A DNA stretch of 64,000 bases from Hyaloscypha bicolor E (Eukaryota > Ascomycota > Leotiomycetes > Helotiales > Hyaloscyphaceae): positions 1,485,542 through 1,549,541 of the forward strand of contig NW_020194519.1 in the NCBI RefSeq assembly GCF_002865645.1, read 5' to 3'. This document shows, piece after piece, positions 42,031-53,973 of this stretch. The position numbers and the translations under genes were made by a program. The notes beneath the pieces are model-generated. The model made no database searches, was not told where the DNA came from, and saw only the letters and a program-made list of their open reading frames with translations. The first letter of the stretch is position 1. Each line of letters opens with the position of its first letter.

Positions 42031-45000
42031 GATGTGACAGACGAAAAGCAGTCTAAATTTGTTCGTGGTCGTTAAGCGTCAAACAAACCAACTGGGCCAT
42101 GGCCCATGGATCAATTGGCATGGGGAAGAGCCGAGCTTTCGCTTCATGGTCAGGATCACAGGATGCGTTGTGGGAACTGGTGGTAGTCTGGTGGCTGGAG
42201 GGTGTCTCAAGTCGGTGATTATGTGTACGCCATTTGTCTCTCAACGTCGAGGGTGATTGGCCTTGATGCTCTCGCGGAGGCCCAGCAAATGGAGTCGCTA
42301 ACGGCGCATGAGAAGGTCGACTGGGAAGCCGGATCCCTCAACCAGGCAACCTTGTCCTAATTGACATGGCCGGCAAGTGCTCCGGTGTTGTATTACCATC
42401 CCCAAAAAGGTCATCTTGACTCGAGCTGCGGCAGGCTGGCAGCACGAGGCTGGCAATTCTCCGAGGAATGAGTGGAGAAGGTGAAGTTGCGAATCCGGCG
42501 ATCGTTGCAACGCTGGCGGACTGGGGGGAATGGCTTCGAAGAACAAAGAAGCAGCAGCAGCAGCCGGCAGACATGGCTTTGCCTCCGTCCTCGATGTGAC
42601 GAGAGAAGGAGAAGGCGTTGAGCAGCAGCAGGCGAGGCAAGCTGGAGCTTGCAGGCTAAGCGAAAGACCTGGAAGCGGATGCATGTCTCCTAAACTCAAT
42701 AAACGACTGATGAGCAGGTACTCCGTGCCCCCATCACCATTCACAGCACCGCTCCCACTACTGCTGCAAAATCAAGCAGCAGCATAGCATGACGCTTGTG
42801 CCCCGCGGGCATGCTACTCCTGAGCTGCTGAACTTCCTTTTCTTCATGCCCGCCAAGGTATATATGAGGCTCTTATCCCAGGCTTTCGCGTCCCAGCGCA
42901 CAATATTCCCCCAGATACAGGCCCGAGGGTCCCGGATGGAACACGAATCGCTCTCGCCAGCTTCAAACCCAGGTCCGGGAGTCCTCGCCAGTCCTCACCA
43001 GTCCTGGCCCTGTGATTTGATCATCTCCCTGCGTACGACGTATCCACAACGGTAATCTTCCTGTCTTGCCCGAAATTCGCGTGTCCCGTTCCCCAGTTAG
43101 CCTCCCACAGCAACGGTAAAGCGCGCCTAACCAGTGCGGATACCACTGCGCTGGATCACTTCTCCCGAACCCCGTTGAGGTCAGGGCAGGGTATGAGTAG
43201 GCTCAGGTCGACCGTTCCGGCGCTGCACACCGACAAGCATGGCGAAACAACCCTGGTTTGCCCAGGAACGGGCGGGATGCTGCCGCGGCGGCCAAGTCAG
43301 CGGTCCTTGCTGTGTGTCACGGTGAGATCGAGAAAGGCGAGGTACTGTGCGGAGTATGTTTCTCATCTCCATGCGACACACAACACAAACTTCCTCTTTT
43401 CGACCGGTTTGCGACGTCATGCTACAGGTAGGAAACCTGCCTGTGCGAGCATCAATGCGTGGCCACTGGCCACACATTTTCCCAGCCTTATTCTGTGGAA
43501 CCGCAACTCGAGGCGAAATGCCCGCGCCGTCGTGAGCGAACCACGCCAGCCTGTCGTCCCAGGCAAAAGTGAGGCACCCAAGCCAGAGATGGGATGAGGC
43601 TTGCCCAGCGCCTTGCTGATTGGCCCCCGTGTTTCCATGAGCACCGCCGCACCTGTGCGTCCGGTCTTCATGCGGGAGCTGCATGTTTGCTGCATGTTTC
43701 TCGCAGTGAATGGCGGTCATGTGCAGGCTCGGTTGGCTCTTGACGGGCTGGATTCGAACTTCGAAGTCTCCAACAGGAAAAGGAGTGCTGCAAACTGCAT
43801 GTTGAACGTAAACTTCCCGAGCAAGTGCTGACAAGGGGCTCGAGAGCGGACCCTGCGAAAATCCGTTTGAGATGGTCCCAAGTCTCACTGTCCCGCAGCT
43901 CCCGCTCCGCCTCGAAAGCCTCACCCCATGAGTTTGGATGTCAAATCATCTGGAGTGCGTTTGTGATCCCTGAATTGGACGACGAGTTTCTGGGCGGAGA
44001 TCTCTGCCTTGGACTTGCAGCTCTAGCGATAAGCCTCTCTCGCATGCGAGACGAAGAAGCAATTCCTAATTCCTATTACTGCACCACATGATTCATGACA
44101 CAAAAGTTCGTCCCGAGTGTAACACGACTCCGACAAAACTTCCGAATCCTATTAGGAAACGCAAGGCGACACATGAATTGCTTTTTATAGCATCAAATCC
44201 ATGCGTCAGGTCTCTCAGCCTCCGCGATTTCGTCATGAAGGACAAGATGATATCAGAAACGTTATGTATCACCAACATGTCAGGCACGAGGTCAGTGCAG
44301 ATGTAATTGCCGGACAGGGCGTTGAACAACGGTCTGCCGGTTACGAACATCACACGGAGCAGGTAAGCACCCCTGAGTTGTTGGTCCATCGAGGGAGTGA
44401 CGTTGGTGTGTTGTGATGGCGCTTAGGCAGGTGATGGGTCCTCATGCACGTGCTTTTGACGCAGCTTGACCCTGGTGTGGATAGAGCTTTGGGCACAGGT
44501 GCACACACCGCTTCAATCTTCCACGGTGCGCGGGAAAACCTTTGCGGTGAGCATTCTCTCGTTTCTATTCTGCGAACTGGCGGTCAACAAGAGATCCGAA
44601 TAGACACGCTGGCAATGGCGGAGCACAATGGAGACTATTGATTGTCGGTGAGGGAGATGCAGCAGTCTGCGTTGATAGTGTCGTAGCTGCACAACCTCCG
44701 AAGAACAGTCGAAGAGGCGCTCACTAAGACGCCTCAAGTGAGGACTTGGGCTTTAAGGCTGCAGGTGTGCAGCGCTGCAGAAACATCCAAGATGCAAGGA
44801 ATCCCGGTTCTTTCGCCGAGATGGCGGCTGCATTTCAAAAGCATGACATACGGTCCCTTCTTGCATAGGCCCAACCAAACTTTTCGGTCGGCGAAAACTC
44901 TATTTTGCTCGTTCAAAGACCTCGTCGAATTAGGCTCATCACGGAGGCAGTAGTCTAGTGGCCGATGCATCACAACGTGGAGCACGAAAGTCAAATCCAA

Positions 45001-45912
45001 CACGGAAATGATTGCTTCGAACGACCCTCCAAATTACCTCCCACTCGGAGCCCATCGCCATTCGATGCACTTCATTTTCAAGTATGTCTCACGAACTAGG
45101 TCTTCGAAGTAGACAAGGTCAAAAGCAATTCCCGAAGTGGACACTGTGATTCAAGACACCAAAAAGGAGCCGCAAGTCCAAAGTAGCATTTCCAGACCCC
45201 AAGCCGCAAAGTACCAGGATACCGGAGAAAAGCTAGCAAACGGAACTGTGTTTGACGACTTTCTGGAGTCGAGTTGGCCGCATCACCAGTATTTGGAGAG
45301 TGAAGATCGAACGAGCCTCAAGCTGAGCAATAACCAATTACACAGCATGCCACGTTCCGCATGAAGGGAAAGACACCGATAGGGGGAAAGGGCCTTATCT
45401 GAGCCACCAGATTGTTGGTTGTAGATCTGATTTTGCCTCATACCGGACCGAGCAAGAGACGCAAAACATCTAGGCAAAAGCGGCCCAAAATATCCGCCAC
45501 AACATCCAAACAATAAAACCACGAGAACTTTTTGCGACAAGTTCTGCTTATCAGACAGTTGATCCTCCGGGCGAAACCGGCATTGAGGGACGCGGAATTC
45601 AGGCCCGTCAACCGCCTAAACAGAAGAGATTCCCAAGCGGAATATATATGCGAGCTTGGCAGCTTGAACTCGTGCCTCACGCCACATTCCGAAAATTTCC
45701 ACTGACTCATTATACCCGTCTCCCAGCAATTCCCTTTTTCTTGCTTTTTCAAAACTTTCACTCACCGAATTTGAAGCGAAATTCTTCATCGCGCCATCAG
45801 GTCCATTGGCGGCTGTCTCGCGGAGCTCCCCTCAAGTCCGCGGCCGCCAAGTGGATGAGATCACCACAAGCCCCCCACTGCGGCCCCGCCCCACCAAGGG
45901 ATCAACACCACG

Positions 45913-47206
45913 ATGTTTCTGTCGTGGTGGAAATGGTTTCTCTCTTTTTTCTATCCTCAGACCTCGCCTACCATGACCGGAATAAAACAATGGGTTGTCA
46001 AAGAGCCATGGCTCGACCTCCATTGCGAGTTAGGCGAAGGGCCGTATTACGAAGTCGCAACAAATACGCTGCGTTTCGTGGACATTAAAAAGAAAGAACT
46101 GCATACAATCAATGTTGCCCAAGAACCGATGAGCTTAAAGACGCTGCAGCTGGATATGCCCATTGGAGTCACGGCCAACATCGAGGGCGACAATCCGCAA
46201 GAGAAGATCCTGATTGCTGGGAAGAGTGGGATTTACATTTTGGAGCGGAAGACAGGCGAGGTTGAACTATTGAAGAAGTTCTATGATAACGAGGAGAAAG
46301 ACGAGAGGCTGAGGAGCAACGATGGCGCGGTGGACCCGCAAGGCAGGTTCTGGGTCGGCACTATGAATGACTTCTGGCTTGGAGACGTCTATGCAGAAGG
46401 TACGCCATACGCCATCCACCTGTGGATCCCCATGCTCTGTCTTAGGCCCCTAAATTGAAAGTCCCTCTCCCTGTTCCTTTTCCCCCTCTGAGTGGAGAGT
46501 CTGATTTGGAATGTCTGCAAAAGCAACAAGCATCAGCAAGTCACATCATATCACGTGATATCAGCTTCCTTTTCATTCCCCACGTCTCATCCTTTGTTCG
46601 GGCAACACGCTGAAGAGGCCCAGTGGGGCATAAGCATAGCATAGCGCCAAAGCACCGCACCGTAGATCAGTGTAACACCCCACTAACCCACGCACCCTAG
46701 GCTCATTATTCCGCTTCAACTCCGACCTCTCCCGAACAACTCTAAAAACGGACCTCACAATCCCCAACAGTGTCGGCTGGTCCCTCGACCACAAGACCCT
46801 CTACTTCGTCCACACAACCGCCAAGCACATCCTCGCCTACACCTACTCGCCCACCACCGGCTCCATCTCTGACGAACGCATCTTTTACCAACACCCTGGT
46901 CCTGGCTTCCCCGACGGATTCCGGATCGATAAGGAAGGCTTTATCTGGCAGGCGATTTATGGGGAGGGGAAGGTGTTGAGGATTAGTACGGAAGGGAAGG
47001 AGGGGAAGGTTGTTGGGGAGGTGAGCTTCCCAACGAGAAATATCACTTGTCCCGTTTTTGTGGGAACAGAGATTTGGGTTACTACTGCGGCGGAGGAGGA
47101 TGAGAGGGAGGTTGAGAGTCTGAGGTACGGGGGTGGGATTTTTAAGTGCGATGTTGGTGTTGGAGGGAGGAAAGAGTTTGAGTTTAGACTTGAGAGGGAT
47201 GTTTAG
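45913..47206 (+). CDS. SMP-30/gluconolactonase/regucalcin-like protein
   Basis: Six-bladed beta-propeller protein; family members are metal-dependent lactonases acting on sugar lactones. Exons 45913-46399 and 46701-47206 join over an unusually long 301-base intron whose 3' end has CACTAACCC then CCCTAG; 330 residues. Metal-site and lid motifs are visible: ELGEGPYYE, RSNDGAVDPQGRFWVGTMND, IPNSVGWS and FPDGFRIDKEG. ATG 45913 adds 20 residues rich in Trp and Phe (FLSWWKWFLSFFYP) that could act as a membrane anchor; ATG 45973 (MTGIKQWVV) gives the usual cytosolic start. The substrate cannot be told from sequence. Confidence 0.85.
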
Positions 47207-47735
47207 AGGGGAGGCGATTTTGGGGTGGTGATTTGGTGGGAAAGTTTATAGAGCTTAGAACAGACGGCTAGATTTCTTGGTATAGGAGAAGTGGTTGTCG
47301 ACATCTTCTGATATACCCGTTCTCACTCCTACTAACTCGATGACCAGGTAAATCAGGCTGGATTCTGCAGGCCCACCCAACCATTGAGCAACAAGCAGGT
47401 GCTTGTGCTAGTCCAAAGGGAACTGGATGTATCGCTGGGAAAATTGAGAGTTCTATATGGAGGGCGTTAGATGTTTGCATTGTGGAGGTTAGATGTACTT
47501 TTTATTTTTGGCGTACTGGTTAGATCGCAAGAATTGCTGGTTATGAAAATGTCCTCGAGTGATGAATTCCCAGTTGGCGAGTTGGCCAACGTCCCTATGA
47601 CCTTTGTCAGATTGCTTTGCATCTTTCTTTGTACTTCGGAATGCAATTGCAAAGTCTCCATACGTGTAGGCTATTCTGGAGCAGGCAATAAGAGAGCAGT
47701 TAAGAGAGCAGCATCCTTCTTCCCGGCATCCGCTT
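47207..47735. other. Spacer after the SMP-30 gene
   Basis: 3' flank of the SMP-30-like gene, then DNA that may include decayed N-terminal parts of the F-box relative that follows. I could not recognise an F-box in it. Confidence 0.35.
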
Positions 47736-48554
47736 TTGTTGAATCTCATGAGGGTAGATCTGGAGTACGATAACAAAGCCGGGAGGATTGGCCTGGGGAT
47801 GAAGGCAAATTTTGTACTTCCCTTCTTCGGGTTGCAATCCGTGATTGACATCTCGATCACTTGGATCCACTGCGACATGGGCTTGGCCTCTACAATTCAA
47901 GAGCAGCACGTTTCTATAATTAAGGCCCTGACCATCATCAACAGCCAGATACCAGGCAATTCGATTAACAAAACTCTTCAGTGTCTTAACTCCCTTCGAT
48001 TCTTCAAATACCAACATTCTTCTTCTGATACAGAATCAATCACCAGATTTATTCCAACTATCATCGTCGATGGTCTGGTCAGATTAAAGTATTGCTTTGG
48101 AGAGCTTCATCTCCACACTGGAAGCAACTACTCATACGACATATTCCAGGTGATGAGTATAAACCACCCGAGTCGTTACAAATGCTCGAAAGCCTGAGGG
48201 GAGAAGTTTAATCTATTCTTCACTAGACCGAACCCATTGCAGAGCATGCACGTACCACTACTTTCCACGCCTTTCAACTGACTTGCAGAAATCAGTGCCT
48301 TGAACGTTGACGCTTTCGTCTTGCTCGGGTGCGAAGACTCGCAGACACCCACAGGCGAAGGAGGATTCCGCGAAGTTGAATATTCTCACGAACGATGTCA
48401 GGCTGCCGTCGAAGCGTTACCAGCAGGGTTGGAAGCTCTTCGAGTTAGAAAATATACGATGTCGATCTTCAAATTTCTGGCTGCACCTGTACCAGAAAAT
48501 GGCGCAAAAACCTTGCCTGAGCTCAGATCAATAAAACAACTCTTTGAAATGTAG
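47736..48554 (+). pseudogene. Decayed paralogue of the F-box gene
   Basis: Two blocks align with the intact F-box protein at 27175-28667. The first (47736-48130) contains NFVLPFFGLQSVIDISI against FVLPYLKLKSVACLSV, and LNSLRFFKYQH..FIPTIIVDGLVRLKYC against FVSLQRFRYEH..FVPFAIIAGLEHSKHC. The second (48300-48554) contains CQAAVEALPAGLEALRV and FKFLAAPVPE against CEAALTGLPTTLACLHI and FDFLNVLLSE. Between them the frame shifts near 48148 and the linking exon does not join cleanly. The N-terminal F-box is not found. I conclude that it is a truncated pseudogene on the strand opposite to its relative. A divergent but working gene with unusual splicing is possible, but less likely. Confidence 0.6.
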
Positions 48555-50722
48555 GCACAGACTCAGATAGAGTCCATTGTATGGGAGTCATGGCAACAGA
48601 GAGCACGGGAGAAGGGCATTGATCTTACACGCCATGAACTCACGTATGGCGACTGAAGATACTTCAAAAGGTAGTTGCGTCCCAAGTTATTGCGGCTACT
48701 GGTAGATGATTGTCAGAGACGAGGAAGGGCTGGCACGAGCAGAGATACTTGCATGCATGAGCCTTCGAAATTACAGGCACACGGGCAGTTCGGGGATGAG
48801 GCATTATACATGCATGGAGTATTATTCTCGAACCTTGGTACAATATGTTCAGATGTGCCATGTTCGAGCAGGGGGTAGTTGCTCAAAATGTGGAAGTATA
48901 ATGAACGACGGCAGGAACAACTTCGCTGAGCCCCCCAGTCTTTCCTGACGATGTGCCTGGCCTGCGACGACTCAACACCTCCTCGTGGTGCAGGCTGTCA
49001 ACCTATGCTCTCTAGAGCATAGGGCCAAGATTAAGTCAAATATCGATACGTTGTGAAAGCGATACTTCATTCGAACGCTCGCACAGCGTCGCACGAAGCG
49101 ATCTTCCCTTATCGACGATCCTCTACAACAACTCCTCCTTCTCCTCCTCCTCCTCGATACACGACGGCACGACTCGTTCTATATATATTACAGAGGGAAA
49201 TCGGGGCGGACACCGTGGCTTACTCGACTTGCCTACTCTCTTGAGAAGGTTATACGGTGGAGAAATCCTTTTGCAAAGGCAGGCCTAATAACGCGACATG
49301 GCAGATACGAGGGAGAGATCGTGGGAAAGGGATTAGAGGGAGGGGGAGGAGTAGAGGAGACATGGTATTGTGCCTTCGTGTGTCGTCGACGCGCCTGTCT
49401 AAGCAGAGATGAGGAGGGTTTGGGACGTGGGTGAGGATGGAGGTTTGGAGGGTCAGGGGGAGGCCACTGTGCCGACGGAATGATGCGGACATGTTTGGAG
49501 TTGAGATGAAGTTAGATCTCGTGCAGAGGGGAGATTTATGGTTGTTAAGTAAATATGGGGTATTGGAAAGGGGGGCTTAGCTTGTAAATTTAATTAAGCG
49601 AGGTGCTGTGGCCGCAAGGATCCACGCCCCTTTCGCTCGCCAGACATACCTTCCCTGTAAACAGGTTGAAAATATTGTAGTGAATTTAGTGAGTGATAGA
49701 TTGATGTAAAGTAAAAATGAACATTTGATCGCAGACCTTGAAAACACAAGGCACATCGTCACGTTGATGATGATGATGATGATTATTTGCGTCCAGCGGA
49801 AAACAGAAGAAACTAGCTTTCCTATAAACCTCCCATAGGGTATGGGGATGTGCTAAGCTTATAGGATATTTATATACAGAGTCCTGCTTGTAAAAGAAGC
49901 CAAAAACCACGAGGGGCAAAAAGACATCCTCTACAAGCAGCCCCCGGTCCCTGATCCCGCGGTGTTTCAGTGCCCCCGTAAACCTTATAGAAAGCTTTTC
50001 TAGTATGAGCGAACGTGCCAAAGGCTTGTAACTGTAAACCTCCCACGGCCAGAGTGGCCAGTTAGGGTGGCCACCAGATTTCCTTCAAAGCACCCCAGGA
50101 AGCCCAAAGTTCCCTTTAGCTTATCAATGTCACAGGGAACACGACCAAGTTTGAGAATAATCGTCTTTTGAGGCTGGGAGAGGCGCTTTGCAAAAGCATC
50201 ATGGAACACTGGGACAGGAGAGTGTTGATAGATAGATCAATTGAGACTGGTGTCTGACTTTCGAACCTCTTCTCCACAGTCGAAAGTAAGATATCGGAGT
50301 ATCTCCATTTACTCTAGCTCGTGGCTTGAACTTTATAGAAGCACAGATGTGATCAACTTCGATGTTTCCCAGGATAGCATAGGGGCAGTTTTTAGGTTTA
50401 TTTAATGGAGATTCCCCAGGATGGTCCGACACGAGGGGTGACTACCCAACTGAGAACGTCAAGCCATATCCTATTGTTACCTCTCGAATTCCCCAAAGGC
50501 TCATCTTCAAATGGCAGTCTTCAATAATATCGATTATAATTTAAGAAGCGTATTGTCATGCCAAGGTAAAGCATTGCGCCCAACAGAAAGTGAAGTTTGA
50601 GGAGTTGAAGTGGCATTTGTGCGTGAAAGGAGATGAAAAGAAACAAGTGTATTTCGAATTGTGGTAATGACCCAGGTGTACGATGATACCAGAGGGATGT
50701 GGACCCAGTGGAAGATAAACCT
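48555..50722. other. Intergenic, no gene seen
   Basis: Over 2 kb up to the GH55 stop codon. Frames at 49250-49492, 49686-50021 and 50199-50432 have no domain; one contains a His run encoded by a TGATGA repeat near 49766. CT-rich DNA near 49130 (CTCCTT/CTCCTC repeats) resembles promoter or leader sequence. No RNA gene was recognised. Confidence 0.4.
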
Positions 50723-53241
50723 TCAAGACCCGGCATATTGCAAGTACGCCGCAACAACCCCACCAGGCGGCCACCCGCCAGGATTATTAAACTCTTTCGG
50801 GTTCCCCTGTCCATCCAAAATCATGGTAGTAGCACACCTACTATTGACCCCATACCAGTACAATCCTTTCGGATTACCAGCCACTCTGATCTGGTTCGTG
50901 ATACAATCACTCCCACACGTTGTTCCAGGGAAGTTATACCTAGTCAACGTCTCCCCATGGAAGAAAGTCCAAAATGCCGCTGAATACAGGAACAAGTTGC
51001 TTCCGCCATCAATGGTGGTAGCAAGCCCCATGCGACACTTCTGATCACCGTCTCCACACCACAAGAAATCTGGATCTCCAAAAGACGAAAGGGCAGTCCA
51101 CGGCGCGGGGGCGTTTTGGAGCGAACCCTCGCCTTGCCAGTATGCCGTCTCTGTTTGCTGCATGCCGGCAAAGACGTTTTGTGCGTTGTAGAAGTTGTAG
51201 TTGTAGAGTGTGCAGTGCTCGAATGCGGTGCCTGTCAGCCAGGTACCTTTGGTCGCCTCGATGAGCATTCCTCGACCGACGGCGATGTTCTGGTGGTCGC
51301 CGCCTGCCTCCAAAGAATGATCTGCAACCCAACCCCACATGTTCTCTATGTAGGCTCCAGAGGAGGCAGTGAGGTGTGTGAGAGCGAACGCTGCTTTGCA
51401 GTCGGATGTATCAGGAGCTCCGCAGACTGTGTTGACTTTCGTGTCGGCAGTCCCACCTACGGTGATGTGTGTATTCCATATTCCAACGTCTCCTGGGAGA
51501 TTGCCGGCCATATTGACTTGAAGAATCGTTGCTCCTTGAAGAACATCGGCGACAGTAAACCGCATATCTTGGATCTCAGCAACGCCAATCTCGCCGGGCT
51601 TGCCGACCATTACAACTGGTGACGGATTAGCATTGTTGTAGAAATTCGCACCTATCCCGGAAATGACGGGCCATGCTTCTCCCACAATTCTTGAGCCGGG
51701 AGGGATGTACAAAGTCCCTTTGACGATATATACTCCGTATGGAAAATAAGAGATCTTGCAGTTCGCTGCATTCTGAGCCAGGATCGCGTTCAGGGATGTG
51801 GAATCGTCAGTCGAACCGTCTCCTTTGACAGGGTATCCGGAGACAGCCTTCACGTTGACAAATTGATCAGCGGCATATTCTCCATATGTAGGTTGAGTTT
51901 TGGTGAAGTATTTTCCTCCATCAAGAAGTAGTCCTGGTCGCGAGGTTGAGGATGTCTTGCCGGTCTGGTAGTTTCCGGGTGCTTCGTTCCCCCAGATCCA
52001 TGTATCGACCGAACTAGTACTTCCAAGCTTTACGTTCCCGTTCTCGTCAATAGCAATTGGGTTGCTCCCAGAGTGAGATAGGTTCTCGATCACAATTTGG
52101 TTGTTGCGATCTCCTGAATCGCGTGAGGAATCGTGGAATTTAAGAACGGGGCCTGAGTTCACGGAGGTAGTGTCGAGGATTACCAGTGAACCGAGTTGGC
52201 CGCTGTCACTCGCATCAACCCCCATACCGCAGGTATCGATGTTGGCTCCTTGAATCACTGCTGTGTGACCGCCAGGAAATTTGATCGCTGTAGTACAGAA
52301 TTTGAAGCTGAGATTCTTCAAATTGACTTGCTGGTTATTGACCCGGACTCCAATCGCGCCGCCCGTAAATGACTAGCTTTGCGTCAATATGTATTCTCAA
52401 TTTATGCGTAGATCTGACCTACAACATCAGCCACAATTGTTGCTGAACCAGCACTCATGTCGATTCCCACGTGACCTCCAGAAGAATTTGGCATATTGAT
52501 CTTGATATTTGTGAGATGACAAGCCTGCGAGACTCCCCACCCAAGTGCAGTTACAGATTTATCTTTGTCAATATTCGTGGTATCAAGGATAATGTTCTTC
52601 AAGGCGACGAAGAAGTTCGTGGTTGGATCTCCAGCTGCGTTGTCGTATCCATGGATCAATGCATCTCCATTGAAGTTTGACGTAGCTTTGAAAACTGGCG
52701 GATCAGTCGGATCTCCAATCAGTATGGTGTTCAAGCGCATGTCCACAGGTTCGGATATTTTGTAGGTCCCTCCTGGAAGGAACACGACGGCTGGTCGAAT
52801 CGTGACACCATTGCCGTATCTATTCCCGCCTTGGCCGTCGGCGTTCAGCGCATTTTGGAGAGCTGAAGTATCGTCGATGTTGCCGTCCCCTTTGGCGTTA
52901 TATGGCGCTGATTTCACGTTCCGATACACTGGGTATGTATAGTCATTTCCTAGAAATGGAGCGTAACCTCGCGCACTTCCGGTGTGGTCTTGAGCGTCCA
53001 GCCAGTACTGACTGGGTTTGCCGGCAATTGGAGCTGTACAAGTGGCGGTAATTGACTCATGGTCTCCTCCTAGCTCCTTCCTAGACCGAATTGATAAGCT
53101 CGCAGAAACTCACTCTCGCCGTTATAGCACTTACTTTGAAGTCTTCCCCAAAATAACTTGATTGGGGCCATTTTGTGCCGACGCTTGGACAACAACAAAT
53201 GTTAGGCCTGCTACGAGTACAATCGAAATAAATAATTTCAT
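50723..53241 (-). CDS. Secreted GH55 beta-1,3-glucanase
   Basis: Extracellular enzyme cleaving beta-1,3-glucan (fungal wall or plant callose). Exons in translation order: 53135-53241, 52423-53080 and 50723-52372, with introns of 54 and 50 bases; 804 residues. A signal peptide (MKLFISIVLVAGLTFVVV, QASAQ) opens the protein. Two pectate-lyase-like beta-helix halves follow, each starting with a family block: VYRNVKSAPYNAKGDGNIDD, then FLPGGTYKISEP, and later VNVKAVSGYPVKGDGSTDDS with SYFPYGVYIVKGTL. The segment ENMWGWVADHSLE and the region around AFEHCTLYNYNF are typical of GH55. Length matches the family (about 750-800). No carbohydrate-binding module is attached. Confidence 0.93.
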
Positions 53242-53973
53242 GGCGGTAACTATGTGGCAAGTGGTGATACGGCAAAATAAGTGGCAGAAGGAAACAAAAT
53301 CAACTGCGGGCCAGAAAACAGAAGAGGTGAAATTTATAACCTGAAGAGAATATTCTACTGTGGTGGGTGACACTTGTTACTTAAGGATATGCATTCGATG
53401 ACTCGGGCTATTCATCCAAGTTACCTATCAAGTGACAGCAAGAGCGGTCAAGTCAGCAAGAGGCATGTTAGACAAATCAAACTCAGTGGCGCATGCTCAG
53501 CTTTCAGCAACCGAGTTGCGCGGTCTGCATTCAATGCTCTAACAACGCAGTAGCAGCGATCACTGGGCACCTACCCCCCGAAGAATGTGGTAGGCTTACT
53601 GTATATGCATCAGCATTTGCGAATTCCACCTGAGGCTGAAATATGACTGCATGCATGACGCTGGGAGGATTAGTGAGCATGCGGGTTGGGCAAGGGTTAA
53701 CGACCAACCCATCACGCATACAGCAAGACCATTTTGCAAAAATGCTCCAAACATTTCTATCGAATGAAGACTAAGCCAGCATTATCGTGAAAGGAAAGAC
53801 TGCAGATTTTTTAACACAAAAATTATCGCGTCCATCATGATTGAAGCATCCTCGCCTGGGAGGGAGAGACAATTTCCAGCGATATCCAAAATCAAAGCAC
53901 TCATATTTTAAGAGAAAATCATTCAAACTTCCATGTGGGCGCCATCCAGGCGAGACTTGTGAGGAGCATAGAC
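53242..53973. other. GH55 upstream region
   Basis: Promoter side of the glucanase gene, followed by spacer to the 3' end of the lysozyme-like pseudogene. Only short chance frames are seen. Confidence 0.45.

Larger units (their letters stand above)
38307..45912. other. 7.6-kb region without a supported gene
   Basis: Between the divergent bZIP and SMP-30 genes I can support no protein-coding or RNA gene. Open frames rarely exceed 150 codons (the longest is 247, minus strand 43181-43924) and none has a domain, signal peptide or regular composition. The DNA is GC-balanced and has CAG/GCA-rich patches (39150-39178, 42545-42660), a 55-base G run, and a small tandem repeat near 42003. It may hold a long bZIP 5' leader, non-coding transcripts or regulatory DNA; sequence alone does not decide. 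Confidence 0.45.

Noticed and set aside
43740..43765. GGATTCGAACTTC resembling a tRNA B box
   Set aside because: No A box, acceptor stem or anticodon arm can be built around it on either strand.
43181..43924. 247-codon minus-strand open frame in the gene-free block
   Set aside because: Random-looking composition, no motif or signal peptide, and plus-strand frames of similar quality overlap it.
44945..44975. AGTCTAGTGGCCGATG resembling a tRNA D arm
   Set aside because: No matching T arm within the next 80 bases, so no tRNA fold.
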